Shown one piece after another: positions 51,739-61,284 of a stretch of 64,000 nucleotides of DNA; the stretch's first letter is position 1, and each line of letters begins with the position of its first letter. A model generated the notes under the pieces. The model saw nothing but the letters and a program-made list of their open reading frames with translations, was not told where the DNA came from and did no database searches. The position numbers were made by a program, and so were the translations under genes. The stretch comes from Paenibacillus roseus. GTDB lineage: Bacteria; Bacillota; Bacilli; Paenibacillales; Paenibacillaceae. Where the stretch lies: the NCBI RefSeq assembly GCF_016424485.1, contig NZ_JAELUP010000072.1, positions 59,342 through 123,341 of the forward strand, in the 5' to 3' direction.

Positions 51739-53196
51739 TTATTTTACAATCGCTTCAGCTTTCGCCTGAGCGCCATCCAAAATCTCTTTGATGTTTCCGT
51801 TGGTCATGAGCGCTTTGGCAACCGCGTCTCCAAACGTTTGCCATACTTTGGAGCTATCTTTTTGGAATGTTGGCAGCCCTTGAACGTTACCGTTCATTGC
51901 CTGATAATGATTGAACATTTCTGGATGTTTCGTCTTATATTCAGGCGCTTCTGCAACCGATTTTTTAACCGGCGAACGAACGCCAGTATCAGCGATCAGT
52001 TGCTGAATTTCGTCGCTATACATTGCGCGAATGTATTCGAACGCTGCTTCCTTATGTTTTGCATCCTTTGGAACTGCGTGGAAGGCAGCGCCGATTGTAA
52101 TGTTCCCGACTTCTCCACCTGCCGACAGCGGAATTGGCGCCATTCCGTATTCAATACCGAGCGAAGTGCTTTCAGCTGCGCGCCATGGTCCATCAATAAT
52201 GTAAGCTGTTTGCTGTTTCTTGAAAGCGTCGAAGTAAGGGCCTTCCTGTTGGCTTACCATCAGGCCGGCAGGGTGGTTCTTGTTCAGATTGCGCAAGAAC
52301 TCAACTGTCTTCACATTGGCATCGCTATTGAACGTAGGGGTACCGGAAGCGTCAGCGAAACCGCCTTTATTGATTACAAGCAGCGGACCATAGCGCAAGT
52401 AGCCGCCCGCATTCGGTCCAGCGTACACGCCGCCGCCGTAGAATTTGCCTTTGCCTGCTTCAGTAACTTTCTGAATGTTGGCAAGCAACTCGTCCCAATC
52501 CTTCGGCGTTTGCTCTGGATCAAGCCCTGCTTCTCTCACGAGCTTCTTATTCCAGAACAGGCTGTTAACGCCGGGCTGGGAAGCAAAACCATAAATTTTT
52601 CCATCAATCTCCATCGGCTTCCAGGCAGCAGCAGCTGTCGTCTCGCGAATTTCTGCAGCCATGTCGTCCGGGAACGGCTCAAGCAGCCCTTGCACCGCAA
52701 AGCCTGGCATTTGGGTTTCACCTACGATGATGTCCGGAATGTTCTTGGCAAGGAAGCCGGCAGTCTCTTTCTGGATAAGCGGCTCACCCCAGCCCCAATC
52801 TTCTGTTGTGACCGAAATGTTTTTGCTTTTCAGTTTGTCATGAATCGTTTGCTGGTAGAAGTATGCGAAAATTCCCGGATGCACCGATTCACCTGGAGTG
52901 CGAGTAAAATCGGACTCCTTCACCGGAGGGCGCTGCTCCGCATCTTCCAAAATCAATTTCTTTCTCGCAGGGAGCAGTTCTTCCATTTTACCAACCCCGA
53001 TTGAGACAGCCCCTTCGTTTAACACCGTAATGGTAACGTTCTCATTGCTCGGTTTGTCTGAAGGCTTTCCTTGGGAAACATCCTTAGGAGTTTCAGACGA
53101 GTTGCTTGGCGTCTTGTCTCCAGCGGACGAACAGGCCGACAAACTCAGTACGATTGCCAACAACAACGGCGCCCATTTTGCTTTTTTGTTCCACAT
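51739..53196 (-). CDS. Sugar-binding lipoprotein of the mannoside importer, family 1
   Basis: 485 residues. Signal with lipobox LSLSAC near residue 22 and a Ser/Asp-rich linker, then the SBP_bac_1 fold (VGETQMPGFAVQGLLEPFPDDMAAEIRETTAAAAWKPMEIDGKIYGFASQPGVNSLFWNKKL). It binds an oligosaccharide outside the cell for the two permeases upstream. Placed between the permease genes and the GH38 gene, so alpha-mannosides are the likely ligands. No ATPase gene is present; a shared MsmK-type ATPase is expected elsewhere. Confidence 0.9.
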   Translation of the reverse strand: MWNKKAKWAPLLLAIVLSLSACSSAGDKTPSNSSETPKDVSQGKPSDKPSNENVTITVLNEGAVSIGVGKMEELLPARKKLILEDAEQRPPVKESDFTRTPGESVHPGIFAYFYQQTIHDKLKSKNISVTTEDWGWGEPLIQKETAGFLAKNIPDIIVGETQMPGFAVQGLLEPFPDDMAAEIRETTAAAAWKPMEIDGKIYGFASQPGVNSLFWNKKLVREAGLDPEQTPKDWDELLANIQKVTEAGKGKFYGGGVYAGPNAGGYLRYGPLLVINKGGFADASGTPTFNSDANVKTVEFLRNLNKNHPAGLMVSQQEGPYFDAFKKQQTAYIIDGPWRAAESTSLGIEYGMAPIPLSAGGEVGNITIGAAFHAVPKDAKHKEAAFEYIRAMYSDEIQQLIADTGVRSPVKKSVAEAPEYKTKHPEMFNHYQAMNGNVQGLPTFQKDSSKVWQTFGDAVAKALMTNGNIKEILDGAQAKAEAIVK

Positions 53197-53291
53197 TTCT
53201 GTATAACCTCCTAGTTTGAATTAAACCACTTACAACATATCACACATATATTACATATTCAACATGTCATTTATAATTTTTAAAAATAATA

Positions 53292-54209
53292 TTATCCTTT
53301 AATTCCAGTGTTCGCGAGCCCTTGCACGATATACTTCTGCAGGAAGAAGAAAATCAGCAACGCAGGGAGCGTAACACCCAGACTTAGTGTAATAATCAAC
53401 GGATAGTTGACAACTGCGCCGGGACTATTTCCGACCGAGGAAAGGCGAGTAATGGCGGACGGCAACGTCTGCAACGTGTCGCTGTTCGTATAGAAAAACG
53501 GTACGATGAAGTCGTTCCAAGTGCCAAGCCCACTCGTAATTGCTATAAATGCTATAATCGGAAGCTGCAGCGGAAACAGAATCTGGAATAGCAGCCTCGT
53601 AGTGCCTGCCCCATCCATTTTAGCAGCCTCATCAAGCTCAATCGGCACTTTATCCAGTGATTGCTTCACCAAGAATGTTCCCATAATATTGATGGCTGGC
53701 CCTCCAATCAAGTACACCCACCACGTATCCAGAATACCTGTCCCTCCGGTGAACACATTGTTTCCCCCCATAAAAGGAAAGCGGGCAAATTCAAGATAAG
53801 TAGGAATAATCGCAATTGTCGTCGGAATCATCTGCGTGGCAAGCAGAAGCAGGAAAAGCTGCTCCCTTCCTTTAAACCGCAGTCTCGCAAATACATATCC
53901 GCCGAGAAATGACGTCAGGACAGACGCGACAGTCATATAAGCGGTCCGAAACAAGGAGTTGCGGAAATACATCAAGGCATCGGCGTCCCCCGTGGTTTGA
54001 AACAATGAGATGAAGTTGCGCAGCGTCGGCTCCTCCGGGATCGGAAAAATGCCCAACACAGTGCTTGCGAACTCCTGCTTCGTGAAAAACCCGGCGAGGA
54101 ACATAAACACAAGCGGATACATAAGAACGATGCCCACTGTAAGCAACACCACATGCCCAAACAAATGAAGCGGCTTAAACGACCTTGCTCTCGCGTTGCT
54201 GGATCTCAT
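53292..54209 (-). CDS. Sugar ABC transporter permease, MalG/UgpE type
   Basis: 305 residues, six predicted transmembrane helices. The EAA loop ELDEAAKMDGAGTTRLLFQILFPLQLPII is typical of carbohydrate class-1 permeases. It follows the partner permease after 3 bp and precedes the binding-protein gene by about 95 bp. Confidence 0.92.
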   Translation of the reverse strand: MRSSNARARSFKPLHLFGHVVLLTVGIVLMYPLVFMFLAGFFTKQEFASTVLGIFPIPEEPTLRNFISLFQTTGDADALMYFRNSLFRTAYMTVASVLTSFLGGYVFARLRFKGREQLFLLLLATQMIPTTIAIIPTYLEFARFPFMGGNNVFTGGTGILDTWWVYLIGGPAINIMGTFLVKQSLDKVPIELDEAAKMDGAGTTRLLFQILFPLQLPIIAFIAITSGLGTWNDFIVPFFYTNSDTLQTLPSAITRLSSVGNSPGAVVNYPLIITLSLGVTLPALLIFFFLQKYIVQGLANTGIKG

Positions 54210-54212
54210 CGA

Positions 54213-55196
54213 TTACTTCTCCTTTCTTAGCGGTTTCAACGGAATGGTCGTTCTACGATCCGAACTTGTGGACCATCCATAATAGAAGACCGTGATGACG
54301 ATGACAATGATGGCCATGATGAGCGAGGAAGCGCCTGCCATACCGAGATTGAAGTCCCAAAAGCCGTCTCGATAAATGCGGAACACGAGTACCTCAGTTT
54401 GCCCATAAGGCCCGCCGTTGGTGATAAACAACACCTGCTCATAAATTTGAATAGCACCGATAAGGCTTGTAATGACGACGTAAGTAGCGATCGGCTTCAA
54501 GCCGGGAAGCGTAACATTCCATAACTTTCCGAAACGGCCAGCGCCATCTATTTCCGCTGCTTCATACAAACTATGGTCAACCGATTGCAGCCCTGCGAGC
54601 CACAGCAATGCAGCGCCTCCGACACCTTTCCAGGCCGAGTAGACAACGATCCAGAAGATTCCCCACCCAACCGAGTATTGCCAAACAATCGGCTCTTTGC
54701 CCAACGATACGAGCACATTATTAATGACACCGTTATTCGTATCAAGAAATAAATTAAATATCTGCGTAGTGGCAACCGTAGAGGTAACCGCCGGAATATA
54801 CCAGATCGAACGATATATCCCCTTTCCCCAAAGGGGCAAATTCATGAGAAGCGCAGCCCCGAAGCCAGCCAGCAATGTAATGCTGGTGACCAAACCACCG
54901 AGCCATATCGATCTCCATAAAGACTGTGTATAAATTGGGTCCTTAAAAAAACGGATAAAGTTATCAAATCCAATAAATTTCGGTGAATCGGCGAGCCCGA
55001 CCCAACGGAAAAAACCGAGCATAAAACCGAACACCGTCGGAAAGCCCGAAAGCAGCAACCAAAAAGCAAGCATAGGCATTAAAATAACGGCGGCCATCAC
55101 AGCATCGCGATGCCGGATCATGAAGCGCTTCCAGTAACCTTTGTGCCTCCCGTATTCCGGCACCTCCCGCACGACCGCATTTCTGTCGTGAACCAT
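54213..55196 (-). CDS. Sugar ABC transporter permease, MalF/UgpA type
   Basis: 327 residues from the ATG at 55196 (GGGAGAGG). About six transmembrane helices and the EAA loop YEAAEIDGAGRFGKLWNVTLPGLKPIATYV. First gene of the operon; it should pair with the MalG-type permease downstream. An AT-rich upstream region carries candidate operators for the regulator at 55860. Confidence 0.92.
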   Translation of the reverse strand: MVHDRNAVVREVPEYGRHKGYWKRFMIRHRDAVMAAVILMPMLAFWLLLSGFPTVFGFMLGFFRWVGLADSPKFIGFDNFIRFFKDPIYTQSLWRSIWLGGLVTSITLLAGFGAALLMNLPLWGKGIYRSIWYIPAVTSTVATTQIFNLFLDTNNGVINNVLVSLGKEPIVWQYSVGWGIFWIVVYSAWKGVGGAALLWLAGLQSVDHSLYEAAEIDGAGRFGKLWNVTLPGLKPIATYVVITSLIGAIQIYEQVLFITNGGPYGQTEVLVFRIYRDGFWDFNLGMAGASSLIMAIIVIVITVFYYGWSTSSDRRTTIPLKPLRKEK

Positions 55197-55427
55197 TTCA
55201 ATCCTCTCCCTTGTCAGCAATCAATTACTTTTCTAAAATATATGCCTAAACATACAATATAACAATTAACATGTCAATGATTATGATATATCTGTTATAT
55301 TTAATAAGTGTTTTACCGCTTAAATTTCCACTCCTTCCTTCTTCTATACTTCCAGGGTTCTGCAAAAAACGATCACTGCTCAAAACATGTGAATTTTGAC
55401 ATAAATGTCGACGACTAAAGTCACTGA

Positions 55428-55791
55428 ATGGCGAATGCAGCGAAGACCGCGGAGATCAACAAGCGCTATTGTCGTTTGCGCGGATTGGCTAACGTCCAAG
55501 GGGCATGGCAAAAAGACATCAGCAGAATCGACAATTGGACCTGCGAAAGTGAACAAGATGCGTGGAGAGGCGCTGCCTTGGCCGTAAGGAGAAGGATTAA
55601 ACCAGAGCCTACCTTTTATGATGGGAAGAACAACCGAGGATTTAAAGGTTCCTGCTTCGTGGCTACAAGAGGAATAATGGAATCCGGGTGAATACCAAAA
55701 AAGCGAACTAAGCAAGAACAGGCCGCCTGAAAGTCATCTTATTTTTGTTGCCGAGGGTGTTCCAAAAGTTACTTGTGGGACACCCTCTTCT
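55428..55791 (+). mobile_element. Probable transposase remnant with end hairpin
   Basis: The plus-strand frame 55428-55688 (NAAKTAEINKRYCRLRGLAN and onward) has no partner nearby and resembles the C-terminal end of a DDE transposase only loosely. GAGGGTGT (55757-55764) pairs with ACACCCTC (55784-55791), an arrangement like the terminal hairpins of IS1182-type elements. The gap 55197-55859 otherwise holds only the AT-rich promoter region of the mannoside operon. Confidence 0.35.
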
Positions 55792-55859
55792 CTCTGGGCC
55801 TGTTGAGGCTTTCCTCTCACAGATTATTTGGTGTTGCTGAATGGCGATCCGCACGTCCG

Positions 55860-57062
55860 TCATTTGCGCAGTTCCCCTGTTGATTGGCGAACAACGAGTT
55901 CTGGCTTCATAATGATTTTTGTGTAGCCCCCCGCCTCTGATACTTCGTCTTCATTGAGCATTCTCAGCAATATTTCAGCCGCCTGCTTCCCCATCACTCC
56001 CTCGGATTGCGAGATATGAGAATAGTCACCCATATTCTCGATCCCGGAAGCCGGATTATCAAACGTCAGGATGGATATATCCTGCGGCACCTTAAGACCG
56101 AGATCGCCGCAGATGGAGGAGATATAAGCTCCCAACCTTCCATTTAGTGTAATATAGGCGGTCGCCATTCTGCTTTTGATAAACCGATACAAGGGATGGT
56201 TCTCATTATTCTTGCTATAATCGACGTTAAAATCAGTCAGAATAAGAGCAGGGTTAATCATTGCCCCCCTGCGTTTCATTGCTTCCATGTACCCATTGAT
56301 CCGATCCTCGACCGTAATGGTAGGCAGAACAGAGTCGGAGCAGATGGCAATGTCCCGGTGTCCTAGCTCCCACAAATAATCAACTGCCATTTTGCCGCCG
56401 ACCATACCGTCGCTTCGCACGACATTCGTCTCGATCCCTGGCAAGTAGCGATCAACCAGTACGAAAGGATATTTCAATGCTTTGAGCGATAGAATCTCGT
56501 CGTTATAGACCTCCGCATCGCATGGGAAGATGATCAGCCCGTCTACCCTGTTGTGGATCATGCGCCGAATCGCTTCCTTCTCTTGCTCGATAGAATTATC
56601 CGTCAGAATGATATGAAGCCGATAATCGGTGCCCGCAAGCGCGGATTGAATACCTTGTATGAGCCTCAGTCCGAAGTTGTCTACCAATCCAGGCAGCAGC
56701 AACCCGATCGAACGGAAGGACGCAGGCGCCTCCACATCGCTCACGAAATCGTTCGCCACTGCGATGCTTTGTGAAGGTGTGTAAGCGATACGCGGCTCAG
56801 CGTCTATGATCCCGGTCTGGCCGGTCAAAATCTGCTCGATTCCTTTGCTAACGAAGCTGCCCCGGCCCGGTACCCGGTAGATCCACCCATCCTTGGCGAG
56901 CTGTACGAGCGCGTTCGTCACCGTAATACGGCTTACGTCGAACCGTTCCATTAACTCCTTCTCCGACGGAATTTTATCGTTTTCCTTCAATTTTTCCTGA
57001 GCGATCAAGTCTTTGAAATACAGATAAATTTGCATGTATAACGGTTGTCGTTCAGCTTGCAT
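55860..57062 (-). CDS. GntR/LacI-type (AraR-like) transcriptional regulator
   Basis: 400 residues. N-terminal GntR winged helix (DKIPSEKELMERFDVSRITVTNALVQLAKDGWIYRVPGRGSFV) fused to a LacI/GalR-type sugar-binding domain (SIGLLLPGLVDNFGLRLIQGIQSAL, NRVDGLIIFPCDAE, DISILTFDNPASGIENMGDYSHISQSEGVMGKQAAEIL). The same fusion is seen in AraR. It probably represses the adjacent mannoside importer/GH38 operon until a sugar binds. It is transcribed from about 57062 with the same orientation as that operon. Confidence 0.9.
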   Translation of the reverse strand: MQAERQPLYMQIYLYFKDLIAQEKLKENDKIPSEKELMERFDVSRITVTNALVQLAKDGWIYRVPGRGSFVSKGIEQILTGQTGIIDAEPRIAYTPSQSIAVANDFVSDVEAPASFRSIGLLLPGLVDNFGLRLIQGIQSALAGTDYRLHIILTDNSIEQEKEAIRRMIHNRVDGLIIFPCDAEVYNDEILSLKALKYPFVLVDRYLPGIETNVVRSDGMVGGKMAVDYLWELGHRDIAICSDSVLPTITVEDRINGYMEAMKRRGAMINPALILTDFNVDYSKNNENHPLYRFIKSRMATAYITLNGRLGAYISSICGDLGLKVPQDISILTFDNPASGIENMGDYSHISQSEGVMGKQAAEILLRMLNEDEVSEAGGYTKIIMKPELVVRQSTGELRK

Positions 57063-57822
57063 CTGGTCATTCTCCTTAACTAAAGTAAACTATCTATAAA
57101 GTATATCATTTATGACATTTAGTCAAATCAACCAGTGGGATTGCTCTGAGACAATGCACTGGCGCTCCAATCCGCAAACAAGCGTCATATCATGTCCAAG
57201 CGATAAATAAGCCGGAAAACGTTCAAAAATCGTATCGATGCAACTGTGCATGATAAGTAAGTCAAAAACTTGTTACGCAGGCTTATCTCAAATTACAAAT
57301 TAAGTTCCCCCCGCAAACCTCTTTCTCATCCAGAAATCGGGCTTTCACCTCGATCGAACATCCCTCTGTCCCGAAGCTTTTCCTCTCTCCTGAAGTCAAG
57401 CACTGATTTCGGGTTTGAGCTAATTTTGTTGGATCATTTAATTGATCAATTTTTATTCAAACTAGCGACTGAAAATGACATATTGTTCAACAATGAATTA
57501 AATGATATATTTTATATATAATTCAAATTTTCGAAAGGAGTAGCATAAATGAGGACTAGACATCTCCCCATCGTCTGACGACACATCTTCGTCCACAACG
57601 CCGATCAAACGGTTACAATTACGATGCTCGGTGATAATATCATGTGAAAATGACAATCTGAACAATCGATTAAAGCAGACAACCTGCAAGACTCAACATT
57701 CTGCCGGTTGACGAGGAAGGCCAATGTTTCAACACCTGCGACATCGCAAATCGATTATTCAAAGTAAGGGGAGGTGCATGGCCGTCTTGCCATCTATTTT
57801 GCAGAAAGCGGGGGAAACAAAC
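57063..57822. other. Intergenic region between the regulator and the GxGYxYP gene
   Basis: 760 bp with no supported gene. It holds a dispersed repeat copy (57330-57413, minus strand). A good RBS (GAAAGGAG) at about 57533-57540 is followed by ATG and only nine codons; it may be a start left over from a decayed gene. AT-rich stretches at 57470-57530 could carry the promoter of the plus-strand gene. Confidence 0.5.
57330..57413 (-). repeat. Dispersed intergenic repeat, copy 4
   Basis: On the minus strand: CCCGAAATCAGTGCTTGACT, then TCAGGAGAGAGGAAAAGCTT, CGGGACAGAGGGATGTTCGA and TCGAGGTG. The first part matches the other three copies; GACAGAGGGAT is shared with copy 3. Confidence 0.55.
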
Positions 57823-59373
57823 ATGATGAAGCAATACATTCGTTTGGGATTTTTTTTAGCAATATTTTTAGGTTTGGTCGGTTGCAGCAGCAGCTCTGGG
57901 AAGGCCGAGTTCAGTTATTTTCCAAAGTTGGCTAAACCGGAGCATCTCTATGTAATCGAGAAAGCTTCACTCAGTCCGGAACAATTCGTTATGATCTCGA
58001 CGCTGCAAGGTGTACTTGCGCAGAACAAACCGGAAATTTACATTAACGATACCGGTCCTTATAACGGCTGGCTGGAAGATATAAAATCGGGATATGGAGT
58101 AACGACTGAGGAAATCGGTGACGCTTGGGAATTGATAACCAAGTTCAAAGATCGATTGAAGGGCTTTATCGTGTACGAAAATCATTTGCCTTCCATTAAC
58201 GTGGCGACATCGCTAGCAGGACTGTGGCAGGGCATCGCGGTGGAGAAATCGCTGGTGTCTCAAGTTGAGGCTCTTGGACTCACACAACTGGAAGATGTGA
58301 GCGATAAGGACGATAGTTGGCTCATTCTCGAACACGGCTCCGAGTTCTCCAAGAAGTTGATTGTCCAGCAAGATACGGAGAAAGGCGAACTCAGGGATAT
58401 CGGAGTGGCCTATAAAGCAATGTATATTTTCAGCAGCTCGTCCGCGATAACAGAGCTCCCAGCGGTGTTTGATGCGTTGGATACGGATGCGGTACGTCTC
58501 GGTTGGGGGCCTGGAGACGAGTTTTCCCATGTCGGACTTGCCTCCTTGCAAGGCGTTGGCACCATTGCTACGGACTGGGCGGTGAACTTGACGACTCTAT
58601 CCGGCATCGAGAGGAAAGCTCCCTTCAAGCAGCCAAAGCAACCTAAGATCGGGCCTGCAGATCCGAAAGCACATTACGTTGCCTTCGTCATGAGTGACGG
58701 GGATAACGTCCAGTGGCTGCTTAATGATTTCACGACAAGCGATCGCTACTTTGGCAGCCCAGACCGGGGATCGTTCCCAATGGGATGGCAGCTCGCACCG
58801 ACGTTGGCTGACCTGGCTCCAAGCGTGTTGTCATGGATTTACGACTATGCTGCGGAAACAGACAACTTCGTGGGTGGAGTATCTGGAACGAGCTACTTCT
58901 ACCCAGGGGATTATCCGCCGGACGCTTTAAAGGCGAACGCGGAGCATTTGGACGCTTATTTGCGTAAGACGGATATGCGAATAACGACGATTCTGGAGCG
59001 TTCAAACCCGTCCACGGAAGTGCTTAAAGCATATGCTTCCGCAAAACACCTTGATGGAGCGATCTTGTTGTACGGGGAGAAATATGTCGGTCCCGGCGGT
59101 AAAGTCCATTGGGTTGACGGCAAACCGTTCGTTGGCATCCGCGAAACGCTATGGTCGACCGATCCGGTTGCTATGGCTAATAGAATCAATGGTTATGAGA
59201 CCGATCCGACGAAAGCAGAAGGCTACACTATTGTGAATGTTCATCCGTGGAGCCACACGATGGCTGATGTGAAGAAAGTAGTTGACAATCTCGACGGGCA
59301 CGTCAAGATTGTTACACCACAAGAGCTGATCGATCGCATACGTCGCGACGTGGTGGATAAGACTGGCGAATGA
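57823..59373 (+). CDS. GxGYxYP-domain lipoprotein (putative glycan-acting enzyme)
   Basis: 516 residues from the ATG at 57823 (RBS GGGGG); the longer frame to 57724 adds a non-signal extension. Lipobox LVGC near residue 21. The GxGYxYP N-terminal domain is followed by the C-terminal one, with AHYVAFVMSDGDNVQWLLNDF, GWQLAPTLADLAPSVL and the name motif GGVSGTSYFYP, then TIVNVHPWSHTMADVKKVV. Proteins of this family occur in polysaccharide-use loci and have a glycosidase-like barrel; activity is not established. Its position near the GH38 operon suggests mannoside-related glycans. Followed by an operon-type terminator. Confidence 0.85.
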   Translation: MMKQYIRLGFFLAIFLGLVGCSSSSGKAEFSYFPKLAKPEHLYVIEKASLSPEQFVMISTLQGVLAQNKPEIYINDTGPYNGWLEDIKSGYGVTTEEIGDAWELITKFKDRLKGFIVYENHLPSINVATSLAGLWQGIAVEKSLVSQVEALGLTQLEDVSDKDDSWLILEHGSEFSKKLIVQQDTEKGELRDIGVAYKAMYIFSSSSAITELPAVFDALDTDAVRLGWGPGDEFSHVGLASLQGVGTIATDWAVNLTTLSGIERKAPFKQPKQPKIGPADPKAHYVAFVMSDGDNVQWLLNDFTTSDRYFGSPDRGSFPMGWQLAPTLADLAPSVLSWIYDYAAETDNFVGGVSGTSYFYPGDYPPDALKANAEHLDAYLRKTDMRITTILERSNPSTEVLKAYASAKHLDGAILLYGEKYVGPGGKVHWVDGKPFVGIRETLWSTDPVAMANRINGYETDPTKAEGYTIVNVHPWSHTMADVKKVVDNLDGHVKIVTPQELIDRIRRDVVDKTGE

Positions 59374-59463
59374 TGAGCAAACGGCTGTAAGTACGCATGA
59401 GACAGACAGTGTGGTTTTGAATCGGATAGGAAGCTATCCATTAGCTGGATAGCGGACCTTCCA

Positions 59464-59757
59464 GTTGAGTAGCTCGAAGGAGTTTCACCTTCAGGCTCTC
59501 ACAGAAGCGTACGTGAACCTCTAGATCCATGCGGCTCCTGTCTCAACTATTTAGAGTGTCATTCCGAGAGCCCAATGTGGAACATATTGGGCTCTCTTTT
59601 TGTAAGTTCTTTTAGCCAAACTATCTTTTATTAATCCCCCTCGAAAGGTGTAACCCCAAAATTCAAACTCGGTGACCGGATACTCCTTCACCCTGTCCTT
59701 ATCCTTGCAGTATACAATCTTGGTTTTCCTTGGATGCGACTCGAATTGCAAGCGCAA
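59464..59757 (-). mobile_element. Relic of a group II intron, 3' end retained
   Basis: Reverse-transcriptase-like residues ESHPRKTKIVYCKDKDRV and YPVTEFEFWGYTFRGG (59757 down to about 59640) match the RT/thumb part of LtrA-type proteins; the frame then ends early at 59551. Downstream lies a 34-nt domain V-like hairpin (59504-59537, starting GAGCCGCATG and ending CGTACGCTTC) with two broken pairs. A domain VI-like stem with bulged A follows, ending CTACTCAAC at 59464. The order RT, DV, DVI, 3' splice site is as in a real intron. The 5' part is missing. Confidence 0.75.
59566..59601 (+). terminator. Terminator downstream of the GxGYxYP gene
   Basis: GAGAGCCCAAT (59566-59576) and ATTGGGCTCTC (59586-59596) form a perfect 11-bp stem followed by TTTTT on the plus strand. 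It lies inside the intron relic, between the RT fragment and domain V. Confidence 0.8.
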
Positions 59758-60060
59758 AGAAGGAAAAGGCCATCAGATGGAAATATCCTTCTTTCCCAAT
59801 AACCGGGTGCGCATTATTTTTGCATTGTGGAACAAACAAGAACAGTACGACCCGAGTGTATGTAGAGCATCTCAATTGCAAAAACCCCCAAAAAAATGGA
59901 ATAAAACTCACAAAACCCTTTAAGGGAATGTTTGAGCCTCAAATCTATCGTACATTCCACATTGACATTGAGGGTCTTGCACTTGGCTAACAGTTCTTAC
60001 TGCCAAGCCTGCAGTGGACTTTCACCACCTAGTTATCGCCCATGCCGAGCGCACTACAAG
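59758..60060. other. Gene-free stretch with mobile-element-like debris
   Basis: No gene supported. Around 59990-60055 the sequence (CTAACAGTTC...CTTTCACCACCTAGTTATCG CCCATGCC) looks like an insertion-sequence flank, but was not matched to a known element. Confidence 0.35.
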
Positions 60061-60101
60061 AAATGAGCCGGGCGCAGCAATTCGCTGCACCCGGCTCATT
60101 T
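60061..60101. terminator. Bidirectional terminator after the propeller protein gene
   Basis: AAATGAGCCGGG (60061-60072) pairs with CCCGGCTCATTT (60090-60101) around a loop that itself holds CAGC/GCTG. TTT follows on the plus strand. It ends the minus-strand gene at 60172. Confidence 0.75.
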
Positions 60102-60171
60102 TTCACAGTAAGCTTGTTTGCACGACGCTTAAAAGACGCCGTCAGACGTTTTTCCTAAGTATTCGGTGTGT

Positions 60172-61155
60172 TTACACGTTGAAATAATAGATCAACTGGC
60201 CGCTTTCTCCGCTACCCGCGCCTTCCGAGAAAATAAACATGCTTACAACGATTCTCGTCACACCGTTCAAGTTTACGACAGTGAAGGTAGGATTAGCTAA
60301 AGCGGTTGAGCCGTTTGGTGTAACCGGATTCAATTGCTCGGCATTTCCTGTCGAATAGTCGTAAATGAAGGAACGGAAAGTTGACCAATCGTTTTTGACG
60401 AACTGCCCCTCGATTAACCCGAAGTCATAGCCCCCGAAATTCAGCTTGCCATCGCGATCCCCGATATTGCCTGCAACTCCCCAGTGCAGCAGCGCATTAT
60501 CAAAGTTAGTTTGTGTGCTGGACGACCATGAACTAAAGTTGGTCAGCGTTCCCCGTGCTTGACGGTCTACGTCGCCGTTCTTGAAATAATGGAAGCCGAT
60601 ATCAACGCTTGTGCTGCTTGCGGAGTAGATATTTGGTGTTCCTTCCGCATAGTTTGAATGATTGCGGGGAATATCGTAGCTTTTTGTAGGGCTCGCGGAC
60701 TGTAATGATGTCCAGGAAGGATAATAGGCAACCTTAACATGATTGTTAGGCTCTTGCTCCCATGCCACGACATAGCCGCCATCCGACGCCACCTTGATCG
60801 ATGGCTGCGACGCGTCGTTGCCCGTTGAGCCCGCCAGCGACTTGACGAAGGTCCAGTTCAGTAAATCTGTTGAGGTGGCCAGGTTTACTTTAGCTGTACC
60901 ATTCTTGTATGTGTGATATACCGCTAAAAATTGTCCGGAAACGGCGGGGTTGGAAATAATTTTGGCCGTGTCCATTGTATTGCCTACGTCGTCTTTGGCG
61001 TTGAACTTCTTCGCAACCGCTCCTGTAACATTATTTAATTTAGTCTTTAAGGAGGCACGTGCAGAATCCGATGGTGCAGCGAAGGCTTGCATGGTTGTTA
61101 ATGACATAAAAGCGGCTAACACGAGGATAAAGCTGATGGACTTTTTTGCTTTCAT
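60172..61155 (-). CDS. Secreted beta-propeller-like protein of unknown function
   Basis: 327 residues. Signal peptide ending near residue 27 (MQAFAA). The rest is rich in beta-strand and Ser/Asn/Gly, with repeated blade-like units (KIISNPAVSGQFLAVYHTYK, VNLATSTDLLNWTFVKSLAG, SQPSIKVASDGGYVVAWEQEP). The ATSxDLLNWT motif is common in GH43/GH32-type and sialidase-type propellers. Catalytic residues are not identifiable, so it may bind rather than cleave glycans. Single-gene unit with RBS AAGGAG and terminator. Confidence 0.7.
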   Translation of the reverse strand: MKAKKSISFILVLAAFMSLTTMQAFAAPSDSARASLKTKLNNVTGAVAKKFNAKDDVGNTMDTAKIISNPAVSGQFLAVYHTYKNGTAKVNLATSTDLLNWTFVKSLAGSTGNDASQPSIKVASDGGYVVAWEQEPNNHVKVAYYPSWTSLQSASPTKSYDIPRNHSNYAEGTPNIYSASSTSVDIGFHYFKNGDVDRQARGTLTNFSSWSSSTQTNFDNALLHWGVAGNIGDRDGKLNFGGYDFGLIEGQFVKNDWSTFRSFIYDYSTGNAEQLNPVTPNGSTALANPTFTVVNLNGVTRIVVSMFIFSEGAGSGESGQLIYYFNV

Positions 61156-61284
61156 TAGACATCTTCTCCTTTGTAATAAGTTTTAAAGAATATATATAAT
61201 ATATTCAATACATCCTTATTATATAGCATAAATAGGAAAAAGGAAATAGGAAACATGTAAAAAAACATATTTGTCAAGACTCGG

